6,559 nucleotides of DNA from Pseudolabrys sp. (GTDB lineage Bacteria > Pseudomonadota > Alphaproteobacteria > Rhizobiales > Xanthobacteraceae), in the NCBI GenBank assembly GCA_019246455.1, contig JAFAQJ010000249.1, positions 1-6,559 on the forward strand. Direction: 5' to 3'. The position numbers and the translations under genes were made by a program. This document shows, piece by piece, positions 1 to 6,559 of this stretch; within the stretch, counting starts at the first letter, position 1; every line of letters begins with the position of its first letter. The notes under the pieces were generated by a model that saw only the letters and a list, made by a program, of their open reading frames with translations, did no database searches and was not told where the DNA came from.

Positions 1-84
1 TCGGCCGTCGGCCAAGGCACGACTGTAACCTGTATCTTCCCCGTCGAGCGGGCGGTTCCGACGTCGCAGACCGCCGCCGCCTGA
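1..84 (+). CDS. C-terminal end of a probable sensor histidine kinase (partial)
   Basis: Frame 1 is open from the window edge to a TGA at 82-84 and gives the last 27 residues of a protein that begins outside the window. The peptide starts SAVGQGTTVTCIFPVERAV, which matches the usual end of a HATPase_c domain: the Gly-x-Gly-Thr turn (G2 box) followed by a beta strand with alternating hydrophobic residues and a short Ala-rich tail. That is typical of sensor histidine kinases. Established gene order in Rhizobiales often places a PAS-containing kinase just before tsaE, which agrees with this reading; a DivL/PleC-like identity is possible but cannot be shown from 27 residues. The stop codon overlaps the ribosome binding site of the next gene, so the two are probably co-transcribed and translationally linked. 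Confidence 0.65.
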   Translation, partial: SAVGQGTTVTCIFPVERAVPTSQTAAA

Positions 85-87
85 GGT
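82..87 (+). promoter_or_regulatory. Shine-Dalgarno site of the tsaE-amgK fusion gene
   Basis: TGAGGT lies six bases before the ATG at 94 and contains GAGGT, a good complement to the 16S rRNA tail. It starts within the TGA stop of the upstream kinase gene, so a ribosome terminating there is already on the next start. It supports ATG 94 over the later in-frame ATG at residue 25, which would remove the first strand of the TsaE fold. Confidence 0.6.
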
Positions 88-93
88 CAGGCT

Positions 94-1629
94 ATGTTTC
101 CGACAACGTCCGGCGGATCAAGTTTCACCGTGGCGCTGCCGGACGAGCCGGCGACGCTGCGGCTGATGGCCGAGATCGCCGCAGCGATCGAGCCGAGTGA
201 TCTCATCACCCTGTCCGGTGATCTCGGCGCCGGCAAGACGACGTTCGCCCGCGCGCTGATCCGGCACCTGGCGGGTGATGAAAAAATCGAGGTGCCGAGC
301 CCGAGTTTCACGCTGATCCAGTTTTACGAATTGCCGCGTTTTTCCGTCGCGCACGCCGATCTTTACCGGCTCAACGGTCCATCCGAACTGGCCGAACTCG
401 GGTTTGACGACCTGCCCGACAAGGCCGTAACACTCGTCGAATGGCCGGACCGCGCCGCCGGCTTCCTACCGGAAAACCGGCTCGACATCGCGTTCACGCT
501 CGCTCCGCAACAGTCCGCCACTTATCGCAACGTGCGCGTGACCGGCTACGGCACGTTCGCACCACGGGTCGATCGCATCAAACAGATCCGCCGCTTCCTC
601 GATGGCGCTGGGTTCGCCGCTGCGACGCGCGAGCGGCTCGCCGGTGACGCCTCGACGCGCAGTTACGAACGGCTGACCCTCAACGGCCAAAGCTATCTCC
701 TGATGAATTCGCCGCGGCGGCCGGACGACCCTCCGGTCAAGAATCGCAAGCCGTACAGCGCGATCGCCCATCTTGCCGAAGACGTCACACCGTTCATCGC
801 CATTGCCAAAGCGCTGCGGCAGCGCGGTTTCTCGGCGCCGAATATTTTCGAAGCCGACCGCGAGGCCGGTCTGCTGCTAATCGAAGACCTCGGCAACGAG
901 GTAGTGGTCGAAGGCATGCCGCCAAAACCGATCGAGGCGCGCTACGAAGCCGCGGTCGAAACACTGGTCGCGCTGCATCGCCAAACCTTGCCAGAAACGC
1001 TGCCGGTCGAGCCTGGCGTCGACTACAGCTTGCCGCATTACGATATCGAGGCGCTACTGATCGAGGTCGAACTGCTGATCGACTGGTACATGCCGCGCCT
1101 CAACGCTTCGGCCTCGAAGGACAAGCGCGAAATTTATCTCGCACTGTGGCGCGATGCGCTGTCGCCGGTGCTGACCGACAAGCCGACCTGGGTGCTGCGC
1201 GACTACCATTCGCCGAATCTGCTGTGGCTGCCGGCGCGCCCCGCTTACGCCAAAATCGGACTCATTGATTTCCAGGATGCGGTGCTCGGTTCCGCCGCTT
1301 ACGACGTTGCTTCGTTGCTGCAGGACGCCCGCGTCGACGTGCCGGAGATGCTGGAGATCGCACTGCTCAGCCGTTACACCAAAGCGCGCCGCGAAAACGA
1401 TCCCGGCTTCGACGCTCCGGCCTTCGCGCGACTCTACGCGACGCTCGCCGCGCAACGCGCTTCGAAGATCCTCGGCATATTCGCGCGGCTCGACCGCCGC
1501 GACGGCAAACCGCAATACTTGCGTCATATGCCGCGCGTATGGGGCTACCTCCAGCGGTCACTGGCGCATCCGGCGCTCTCGACCTTGCGCGCCTGGTATC
1601 ACGCGCATGTCCCCGACCTGAAAGCGTGA
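94..1629 (+). CDS. tsaE-amgK: Bifunctional TsaE ATPase / AmgK-like sugar kinase fusion
   Basis: One uninterrupted 511-residue frame holds two domains. Residues about 10-150 are TsaE, the ATPase that works with TsaD and TsaB in threonylcarbamoylation of tRNA A37: Walker A GDLGAGKTT at 42-50, VPSPSFTLIQFYE at 67-79, HADLYRL at 87-93 and LVEWPDR at 114-120, all in the usual order. Residues about 160-505 are an aminoglycoside-phosphotransferase-fold kinase: nucleotide loop AGDASTRSY at 183-191, EDLG at 264-267, catalytic loop LRDYHSPNL at 368-376 (Asp370, Asn375) and metal motif IDFQD at 391-395 (Asp392). This half resembles AmgK, the anomeric MurNAc/GlcNAc kinase, and the murU-like gene four bases downstream supports that role. 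The first His of the HxDxxxxN motif is Leu368. TsaE usually stands alone at about 150 residues; fused forms are annotated in Rhizobiales. Both products should be cytosolic, as no signal peptide or membrane segment is seen. The sugar substrate is inferred, not shown. Confidence 0.9.
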   Translation: MFPTTSGGSSFTVALPDEPATLRLMAEIAAAIEPSDLITLSGDLGAGKTTFARALIRHLAGDEKIEVPSPSFTLIQFYELPRFSVAHADLYRLNGPSELAELGFDDLPDKAVTLVEWPDRAAGFLPENRLDIAFTLAPQQSATYRNVRVTGYGTFAPRVDRIKQIRRFLDGAGFAAATRERLAGDASTRSYERLTLNGQSYLLMNSPRRPDDPPVKNRKPYSAIAHLAEDVTPFIAIAKALRQRGFSAPNIFEADREAGLLLIEDLGNEVVVEGMPPKPIEARYEAAVETLVALHRQTLPETLPVEPGVDYSLPHYDIEALLIEVELLIDWYMPRLNASASKDKREIYLALWRDALSPVLTDKPTWVLRDYHSPNLLWLPARPAYAKIGLIDFQDAVLGSAAYDVASLLQDARVDVPEMLEIALLSRYTKARRENDPGFDAPAFARLYATLAAQRASKILGIFARLDRRDGKPQYLRHMPRVWGYLQRSLAHPALSTLRAWYHAHVPDLKA

Positions 1630-1633
1630 TGCG

Positions 1634-2356
1634 ATGGCCCCTTTTCCCAAACGCGCGATGGTGCTCGCAGCCGGGCTCGGCACCCGGATGCGTCCGTTGA
1701 CCGACAACAAACCGAAGCCGCTGATCGAAGTCGCGGGCAAGCCGCTGCTCGATCATGTACTCGATCGCCTCGCGCAGGCCGGCGTCGAAACTGCGATCGT
1801 CAACATCCATTATCTCGCCGAACAGTTGGAGCGTCATCTTGCGGCACGCAAGAAACCGCGCGTCGTGATCTCCGATGAGCGCGGCACCCTGCTCGGTACC
1901 GGCGGCGGCGTGGTCAAGGTGCTCGGCGAATTTCGCGGTGAGCCGTTTTTCCACGTCAATTCCGACACGATCTGGATCGATGGCGTCCAGCCCAACTTCA
2001 CGCGGCTCGCCGAGACTTTCGACCCCGCCACGATGGACGCGCTGCTGCTGCTGGCGCCGTCGGCGGGCAGCATCGGCTACGCCGGTCGCGGCGATTATAA
2101 GATGACGCCTGAAGGCCGGCTGGAGCGGCGCACCGAACAGGAGGTCGCCCCCTTCGTCTACGCCGGCGCGGCGATCCTCACACCGGCGTTGTTCAAGGGC
2201 GCGCCGCACGGCGAATTCTCGTTGACGACACTGTTTGACCGCGCCGCCGAGAATGGCCGGCTGCACGGCCTGCGGCTCGAAGGGCTGTGGATGCATGTCG
2301 GCTCGCCCGACGCCGTCACCGCCGCCGAAGACGCGATCCGCGCCAGCGCGTCCTGA
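1634..2356 (+). CDS. murU: MurU-like N-acetylmuramate-1-phosphate uridylyltransferase
   Basis: A 240-residue cytosolic sugar-1-phosphate nucleotidyltransferase of the GT-A/RmlA-like family, close to the length of known MurU. Residues 11-23 carry the signature LAAGLGTRMRPLT, followed by Lys28 in the PKPL segment; LGTGGG at 87-92 is the base/sugar-contacting loop; VNSD at 108-111 supplies metal-binding Asp111; FVYAGAAIL at 174-182 and WMHVGSPDAV at 219-228 complete the fold. With the upstream AmgK-like kinase it would make UDP-MurNAc from recycled MurNAc-1-phosphate. Two residues differ from the Pseudomonas protein as I recall it: Gly88 replaces Glu in ETGGG, and His221 replaces Asp in the W-x-D-V-G motif. 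The ATG at 1634 sits four bases after the previous stop, with only a weak GAAAG at 1620-1624 as ribosome site, so translation probably depends on coupling. Met9 is an alternative start. Another substrate, such as mannose-1-phosphate or glucose-1-phosphate, cannot be excluded from sequence. Confidence 0.82.
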   Translation: MAPFPKRAMVLAAGLGTRMRPLTDNKPKPLIEVAGKPLLDHVLDRLAQAGVETAIVNIHYLAEQLERHLAARKKPRVVISDERGTLLGTGGGVVKVLGEFRGEPFFHVNSDTIWIDGVQPNFTRLAETFDPATMDALLLLAPSAGSIGYAGRGDYKMTPEGRLERRTEQEVAPFVYAGAAILTPALFKGAPHGEFSLTTLFDRAAENGRLHGLRLEGLWMHVGSPDAVTAAEDAIRASAS

Positions 2357-2395
2357 GGCTGTCACGCGCCGCAAAGCGTGTATGATTCACCGACG

Positions 2396-5300
2396 ATGCT
2401 GGCCACCAAGCCTAACGTCTTCAACATCCCCGCGTCCGCGCCGTTCCTGCGCACGCTGTTCGATGCGCTGCTGAACGGCATGCTCGTCGCGGGTTTCCCG
2501 GCCAAAGGCGACCCGCTCGCTCTGGCGCAGGCCACGCTCTATTTGCCGACCCGCCGGGCTTGCCGTTTGGCGCGCGAAGCATTTCTCGAGGCGAGTGGCG
2601 GCGAGGCCGCGATCCTGCCGCGTATCGTCGCGCTCGGCGACGTCGACGAGGACGAGATCGTGTTCGCCGACGCCGCGGCTGGCGATCTCGCGCAGCCGGC
2701 CCTCGATTTGCCGGAGACCATCGCGCCGCTCGAACGGCGGCTGCTGCTGGCGCAACTGATTTCAGGCTGGGCGGCTTCGCGCGAGCTGCATGCCGAGCGC
2801 GGCAACCCGCTAGTGGCCAACACACCCGCTTCAGCGCTGGCGCTGGCCGATGATCTTGCGCGGTTGATGGACGACATGACGACGCGCGGCGTCAGCTGGG
2901 ACAAGCTCGACGGCCTGGTCCCGGAGGAGTTTGACAAATTCTGGCAACTATCGCTGCAACTCCTCAAGATCATTCGTGACAAGTGGCCCGGGATTCGTGG
3001 TGAGGCGATCGAGCCGGCCGAACGGCGCGACCGGCTGATCGAGGCGGAGACGCAGCGCCTCAAGACCGCGACCGCACCGGTGATCGCCGCAGGTTCGACC
3101 GGTTCGATGCCGGCGACAGCCAAGCTGCTCGCAGCAATTGCCACGCTGCCGCACGGCGCCATCGTCCTGCCGGGACTCGACGTCGATCTCGACGAGGGAT
3201 CGTGGCGCGCCATTGCTCATTCCGGCGATGGCGAGGTGCCGGCATCCGGTCAACCGCAATTTGCGATGCAGGCGTTGCTCGCGCGCATCGGCATAGCGCG
3301 CAGCGACGTGAAAACACTCGGGAGAGCCGTGCGGCGCGAGGCTTTTATGTCCGAAGCAATGCGACCCGCCGGCACAACGGAACTATGGCCAAAGCGCCTG
3401 CAAAACAAGGACTTCCAGGCTGCAATCGACGCCTCGGTCGAGAATTTGACGCTAATCGAGGCGGCCAACGCCGAAGAAGAAGCGTTGGCAGTCGCGATTG
3501 CTTTGCGCGAGGCCGCGCTTGAGCCCGGTAAAACCGCGGCGCTGGTGACGCCGGATCGCGCGCTAGCGCGCCGCGTGACGGCCGCGCTTAGCCGCTGGAA
3601 TATCGAGGTCGACGATTCCGGTGGCGACCGGCTTGCCGACACGCCAGCGGGATTATTTGCGCGCCTCGCCGTCGAAGCGGCCATCGGTGGCCTCGAACCG
3701 GTAACGCTGCTCGCTTTGCTCAAGCACCCGCTGTTCCGGTTCGGCGCGGCGGCAAACGTCCATGATCGCGCTATTGCCGCGCTCGAACGCGCCGTGCTGC
3801 GCGGCCCACGCCCGAAACCGGGCAGCGCCGGCCTGGCGCACGCGCTCGCGACGTACGACGAGACACGGAGCGAATTGCATCGCAATGATCCGCGAAAACT
3901 GGTCAGCAGGGATGATCTCGCCGCGGCCCGGGCGCTCGTTGATCGACTAGCACAGGCCTTGGCCTCGCTCGAAGACCTCAAGCGCGGCGAGCACGTTCTT
4001 TCCGATCTTGCGGCGCGCCATCGCCACGTCGTTATGGCGCTCAGCGATGCGGTCTTCAGCAACGCAGACGGCACGCGGCTGCAAACCGTGTTCGACGACT
4101 TGCTGAACACTCAGGCCGCGACGCAAATGAAGGTCGCGCCGAGGGATTACCCCGAAGTGTTCGAAGCGATCGCCGCCGCCGGCACGGTGCGCATGCGCGA
4201 AAAGCCAGACGTGCGCATTCGTATCCTCGGACCCCTCGAGGCGCGGCTGCAACCATTCGACCGCGTCGTGCTGGGCGGCCTCAACGAAGACACTTGGCCG
4301 CCGGACGCGCACAGCGATCCGTGGCTGAGCCGGCCGATGCGTCAGAAACTCGGCCTCAATCTGCCGGAGCTGCGGATCGGTCTTGCCGCCCATGACTTCG
4401 AGCAAGCACTGGGCAATCACGAGGTCGTCATCACACGGGCCATGAAAGTCGCGGGTTCTCCCACCGTGACGTCGCGGTTCGTGCAGCGCATGGCCGCGCT
4501 CGCCGGCGAGCGCTGGAACGGCGTCATCAAACGCGGCAAACATTATCTCGATCTCGCCCGCGCACTCGACGCGCCGGAGGAAGTCAAAGCCGCGCCGCGG
4601 CCTGCGCCATCGCCGCCACTAGACGTGCGCCCCGGTCAATTGTCGGTCACCGAGATCGAGAACTGGCTGCGCGATCCGTACACGATCTACGCCAAGCACG
4701 TGCTCCGGCTGTTTCCGCTTGAGCCGATCGACACGGCGCCTGGCGCCGCAGACCGCGGCAGCATCATTCATGACGCGATTGGCAAGTTCACCGGGCAGTT
4801 TGCATCCGGTCTGCCGCCCGATCCGGAGCGCGAACTCACCAGACTCGGCGAACAAAGCTTCAAGCCGATGCAAGACATGCCGGAGGCCCGCGCGTTCTGG
4901 TGGCCGCGCTTCAAGCGCATCGCGAGCTGGTTTGCCGCCTGGGAACGCAGCCGACGTCCGACGCTCAAGGCGCTTTATGCCGAAATCACCGGCAAGATGT
5001 CTGTTCCCCTCGGCAATACCCGCACTTTCGTTCTGACGGCGCGCGCCGACCGTATCGAGCTGCGGCAGGACGGCACTTACGCCATTCTCGACTACAAGAC
5101 CGGGCAACCGCCGACCGAGCCGCAAGTGCGAACCGGCCTCGCCCCCCAACTGACGTTGGAGACTGCCATCCTCAACAGCGGCGGCTTCGAAAACGTCGCG
5201 GCGGGCTCGGTGACCGAGATCAAATACGTGCGGCTCAGGGGCGGCGAACCGCCCGGCGAAGAGAAACCGATCGACTTCAAGAAAAACGGCACGCCCGACA

Positions 5301-5488
5301 GCCAGGCGGAATACGCCAAAAAGCGCCTCGCGGGCGTCGCGGCAAAATTCCTGATCGAGGGCGAACCCTATCGCTCGCTGGTCCATCCGATGTGGGCCAA
5401 GCATTACGGCGATTACGACCACCTAGCGCGCGTCAAGGAATGGGCGGCCTCGGGCGGCGAGAGCGAATATGAAGGACCGCCGTCGTGA
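2396..5488 (+). CDS. addB: AddB, nuclease subunit of the AddAB double-strand break repair complex (alphaproteobacterial type)
   Basis: From ATG 2396 the product is 1030 residues, the size expected of alphaproteobacterial AddB. With AddA it resects double-strand ends for RecA loading. The N-terminus reads NVFNIPASAPFL (residues 7-18), where other AddB proteins have a Walker A loop; no GxxGxGK exists, so this subunit should lack helicase ATPase activity. A degenerate helicase-like segment, LGGLNEDTWPP, lies at 626-636. The C-terminal RecB-type PDDEXK nuclease is intact: His792 in RGSIIHDAI, Asp885 in LTARADRIEL, Asp899 and Lys901 in LDYKTG, and Gln918 in APQLTLE. The protein has a single cysteine (Cys56); the RDPY at 759-762 stands where iron-sulfur AddB proteins have a cysteine, so no cluster is expected. 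An upstream GTG at 2378 would add six residues; I prefer the ATG because family members start close to the VFNIP segment. No clear ribosome site precedes either. The gene overlaps addA by four bases. Confidence 0.95.
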   Translation: MLATKPNVFNIPASAPFLRTLFDALLNGMLVAGFPAKGDPLALAQATLYLPTRRACRLAREAFLEASGGEAAILPRIVALGDVDEDEIVFADAAAGDLAQPALDLPETIAPLERRLLLAQLISGWAASRELHAERGNPLVANTPASALALADDLARLMDDMTTRGVSWDKLDGLVPEEFDKFWQLSLQLLKIIRDKWPGIRGEAIEPAERRDRLIEAETQRLKTATAPVIAAGSTGSMPATAKLLAAIATLPHGAIVLPGLDVDLDEGSWRAIAHSGDGEVPASGQPQFAMQALLARIGIARSDVKTLGRAVRREAFMSEAMRPAGTTELWPKRLQNKDFQAAIDASVENLTLIEAANAEEEALAVAIALREAALEPGKTAALVTPDRALARRVTAALSRWNIEVDDSGGDRLADTPAGLFARLAVEAAIGGLEPVTLLALLKHPLFRFGAAANVHDRAIAALERAVLRGPRPKPGSAGLAHALATYDETRSELHRNDPRKLVSRDDLAAARALVDRLAQALASLEDLKRGEHVLSDLAARHRHVVMALSDAVFSNADGTRLQTVFDDLLNTQAATQMKVAPRDYPEVFEAIAAAGTVRMREKPDVRIRILGPLEARLQPFDRVVLGGLNEDTWPPDAHSDPWLSRPMRQKLGLNLPELRIGLAAHDFEQALGNHEVVITRAMKVAGSPTVTSRFVQRMAALAGERWNGVIKRGKHYLDLARALDAPEEVKAAPRPAPSPPLDVRPGQLSVTEIENWLRDPYTIYAKHVLRLFPLEPIDTAPGAADRGSIIHDAIGKFTGQFASGLPPDPERELTRLGEQSFKPMQDMPEARAFWWPRFKRIASWFAAWERSRRPTLKALYAEITGKMSVPLGNTRTFVLTARADRIELRQDGTYAILDYKTGQPPTEPQVRTGLAPQLTLETAILNSGGFENVAAGSVTEIKYVRLRGGEPPGEEKPIDFKKNGTPDSQAEYAKKRLAGVAAKFLIEGEPYRSLVHPMWAKHYGDYDHLARVKEWAASGGESEYEGPPS
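5471..5476 (+). promoter_or_regulatory. Shine-Dalgarno site of addA inside the addB end
   Basis: GAAGGA lies eight bases before the GTG at 5485, within the last codons of addB. It is the best ribosome-site match near that start and, with the GTGA overlap, decides GTG 5485 as the addA start: the first in-frame ATG downstream is codon 69, inside helicase motif Ia and after the Walker A loop. Confidence 0.6.
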
Positions 5489-6559
5489 ACGTCGAACGCA
5501 AAATTCCACCGGCAGCGACGGCCCGTCAAATTGCGGCAGCGGACCCCGAGCGCTCGGTGTTCGTCTCGGCCAATGCCGGCTCGGGCAAAACCCATGTGCT
5601 GGTGCAACGGGTCATCAATCTGCTGCTGCGCGGCGAGGATCCCGCCAAGATTCTCTGCATCACGTTCACCAAAGCGGCCGCGGCGAACATGGCGACACGC
5701 GTCTTCAAGACGCTTGCCGAATGGACGACGCTCGGTGACGACGCGCTCGATACGAAAATTGAGAACAGCACGGGCAAGCCCTCTGACCCGCTGCAGCGCG
5801 CCACCGCGCGGCGGCTGTTCGCCAAGGCGTTGGAGACGCCGGGCGGGCTCAAGGTGCAAACCATCCACGCGTTCTGCACGCGGCTGCTGCACCAGTTTCC
5901 GTTCGAGGCCAATGTGGCCGCGCGTTTCGAGGTGCTCGACGAGGCGACGACGGCGCAACTCCTCAACCAGCTCACCCTCGATGTGATGCTGGAAGGCGCC
6001 AACGATCCGGATGGACCGCTCGGGCAGGCGCTGGCGAACGCGATTACGTCGGCGGCGGATACCACGTTCAAGGAAGTGATCGCCGAGACCATCGCCGACC
6101 GCGATCGCGTCGTGGCGTGGATCAATCGTGCCGGCGGCCTGAAACAGGCGATTGCCGAACTTACCAAGACGTTCGATCTCGCGCCTGGGGATGCGCTCGC
6201 CGCCGTCGAGGCGGAATACTTCTCGGCCTCGCTAATTGCCGAAACCGATTGGCCGGCGCTGATCGCGGTTTTCGCCAGCGGATCGAAATCCGACCGCGAC
6301 CGGGCGGTTTCCCTCGCCGACGCTGTCCGCTCTGCCGGCCGAGAACGTGTCGAAGCCTATCTCGACGTGTTCTGTCGCCAGGACCGCGGTGCACGCAAGG
6401 ACATCGTCACCAAAGCCATCGCCGACAAGCACCCGGAATGGGAGCGCAAACTGCGCGACGAGCAATCGCGGGTGTGCGCGCTGATCGCCAAGGAGAACGC
6501 GGTACGCGCCCGCGACCGCAGCGCGGCGCTGCTCACGGTCGCCTCTGCTGTGGTCGAGC
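5485..6559 (+). CDS. addA: AddA, helicase-nuclease subunit of AddAB (N-terminal part, cut by window end)
   Basis: The frame opens at a GTG overlapping the addB stop (GTGA) and stays open for 358 codons to the window edge, about a third of the usual 1150-residue protein. It is a UvrD/RecB-type superfamily 1A helicase: Q motif at TARQIAAADP (12-21), Walker A SANAGSGKT at 28-36 with Lys35, motif Ia LCITFTKAAAANM at 57-69, and KVQTIHAFCTRLLHQFPFE at 123-141, the classic TIHxFC segment. Residues from about 155 enter the helical 1B insertion, with little recognisable motif. Walker B, the later helicase motifs and the C-terminal nuclease lie beyond the window. Since AddB here lacks a P-loop, AddA should be the only motor of the complex. 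The four-base overlap implies translational coupling and roughly equal output of both subunits. Asn68 stands where many UvrD-family members have Glu in the AAxEM motif; this may be a lineage variant. Confidence 0.95.
   Translation, partial: MNVERKIPPAATARQIAAADPERSVFVSANAGSGKTHVLVQRVINLLLRGEDPAKILCITFTKAAAANMATRVFKTLAEWTTLGDDALDTKIENSTGKPSDPLQRATARRLFAKALETPGGLKVQTIHAFCTRLLHQFPFEANVAARFEVLDEATTAQLLNQLTLDVMLEGANDPDGPLGQALANAITSAADTTFKEVIAETIADRDRVVAWINRAGGLKQAIAELTKTFDLAPGDALAAVEAEYFSASLIAETDWPALIAVFASGSKSDRDRAVSLADAVRSAGRERVEAYLDVFCRQDRGARKDIVTKAIADKHPEWERKLRDEQSRVCALIAKENAVRARDRSAALLTVASAVVE

Noticed and set aside
1629..1700. ATG at 1629 overlapping the fusion gene's stop (TGATG), opening a 23-codon frame
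   Set aside because: It is out of frame with MurU, ends after 23 codons and reads through the conserved nucleotidyltransferase signature in the wrong frame. The in-frame ATG at 1634 is the credible start.
1367..2374. 335-codon open frame on the minus strand opposite the murU region
   Set aside because: It lies antisense to a clear MurU-like gene and the end of the fusion gene, is dominated by Arg/Ala/Gly with no recognisable domain, and is the kind of shadow frame expected in GC-rich coding DNA.
3092..3130. AddB segment AAGSTGSMPAT as a possible Walker A loop
   Set aside because: It lacks the GxxGxGK[ST] spacing and the essential Lys; it fits a conserved Gly-Ser loop of alphaproteobacterial AddB rather than a nucleotide-binding P-loop.
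3250..4110. 286-codon minus-strand frame inside addB
   Set aside because: Ser/Arg/Ala-rich low-complexity translation opposite addB codons, no domain motif and no ribosome site seen; a shadow frame.
4619..5422. 267-codon minus-strand frame opposite the AddB nuclease domain
   Set aside because: The opposite strand encodes the conserved PDDEXK nuclease; the antisense translation shows no family motif.
5469..5738. 89-codon plus-strand frame across the addB/addA junction
   Set aside because: It overlaps both genes in another frame and reads through the AddA Walker A region, whose correct frame begins at the GTG at 5485.

Overview
The window is GC-rich, almost fully coding DNA with every gene on the + strand. 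Gene order and protein character point to an alphaproteobacterium of the Hyphomicrobiales (Rhizobiales), plausibly near the Bradyrhizobium/Xanthobacteraceae side. The reasons are the alphaproteobacterial-type AddB, the fusion of TsaE to a phosphotransferase, and the order kinase–tsaE/amgK–murU–addB–addA. The genus is an inference and cannot be fixed from the sequence alone.

Layout: bases 1-84 are the last 27 codons of a gene whose tail resembles the ATPase domain of a sensor histidine kinase. Bases 94-1629 encode a two-domain protein, an N-terminal TsaE ATPase (tRNA t6A synthesis) followed by an AmgK-like sugar kinase of the aminoglycoside phosphotransferase fold. Bases 1634-2356 encode a MurU-like nucleotidyltransferase. 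Bases 2396-5488 (or from a GTG at 2378) encode AddB, and from 5485 to the window edge runs the first third of addA. The longest gap between genes is 39 bases and there is no terminator-like hairpin, so the block reads as one operon. No RNA gene, mobile element, CRISPR array or long repeat is visible.

How the genes fit together: the kinase half of the fusion and MurU are the expected consecutive steps of the AmgK/MurU salvage route, which turns recycled MurNAc into MurNAc-1-phosphate and then UDP-MurNAc, bypassing de novo synthesis (the route linked to intrinsic fosfomycin resistance in Pseudomonas). TsaE is an essential partner of TsaD/TsaB in tRNA modification. AddA and AddB form the helicase-nuclease that resects double-strand breaks for RecA-dependent repair. 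The operon thus joins tRNA modification, wall recycling and DNA repair.

This is a core chromosomal region and I see no new defence or mobile system. The points worth a second look are the TsaE-AmgK fusion, some non-canonical residues in its kinase half and in MurU, an AddB without P-loop or iron-sulfur cysteines, an Asn in AddA motif Ia, and the uncertain addB start.
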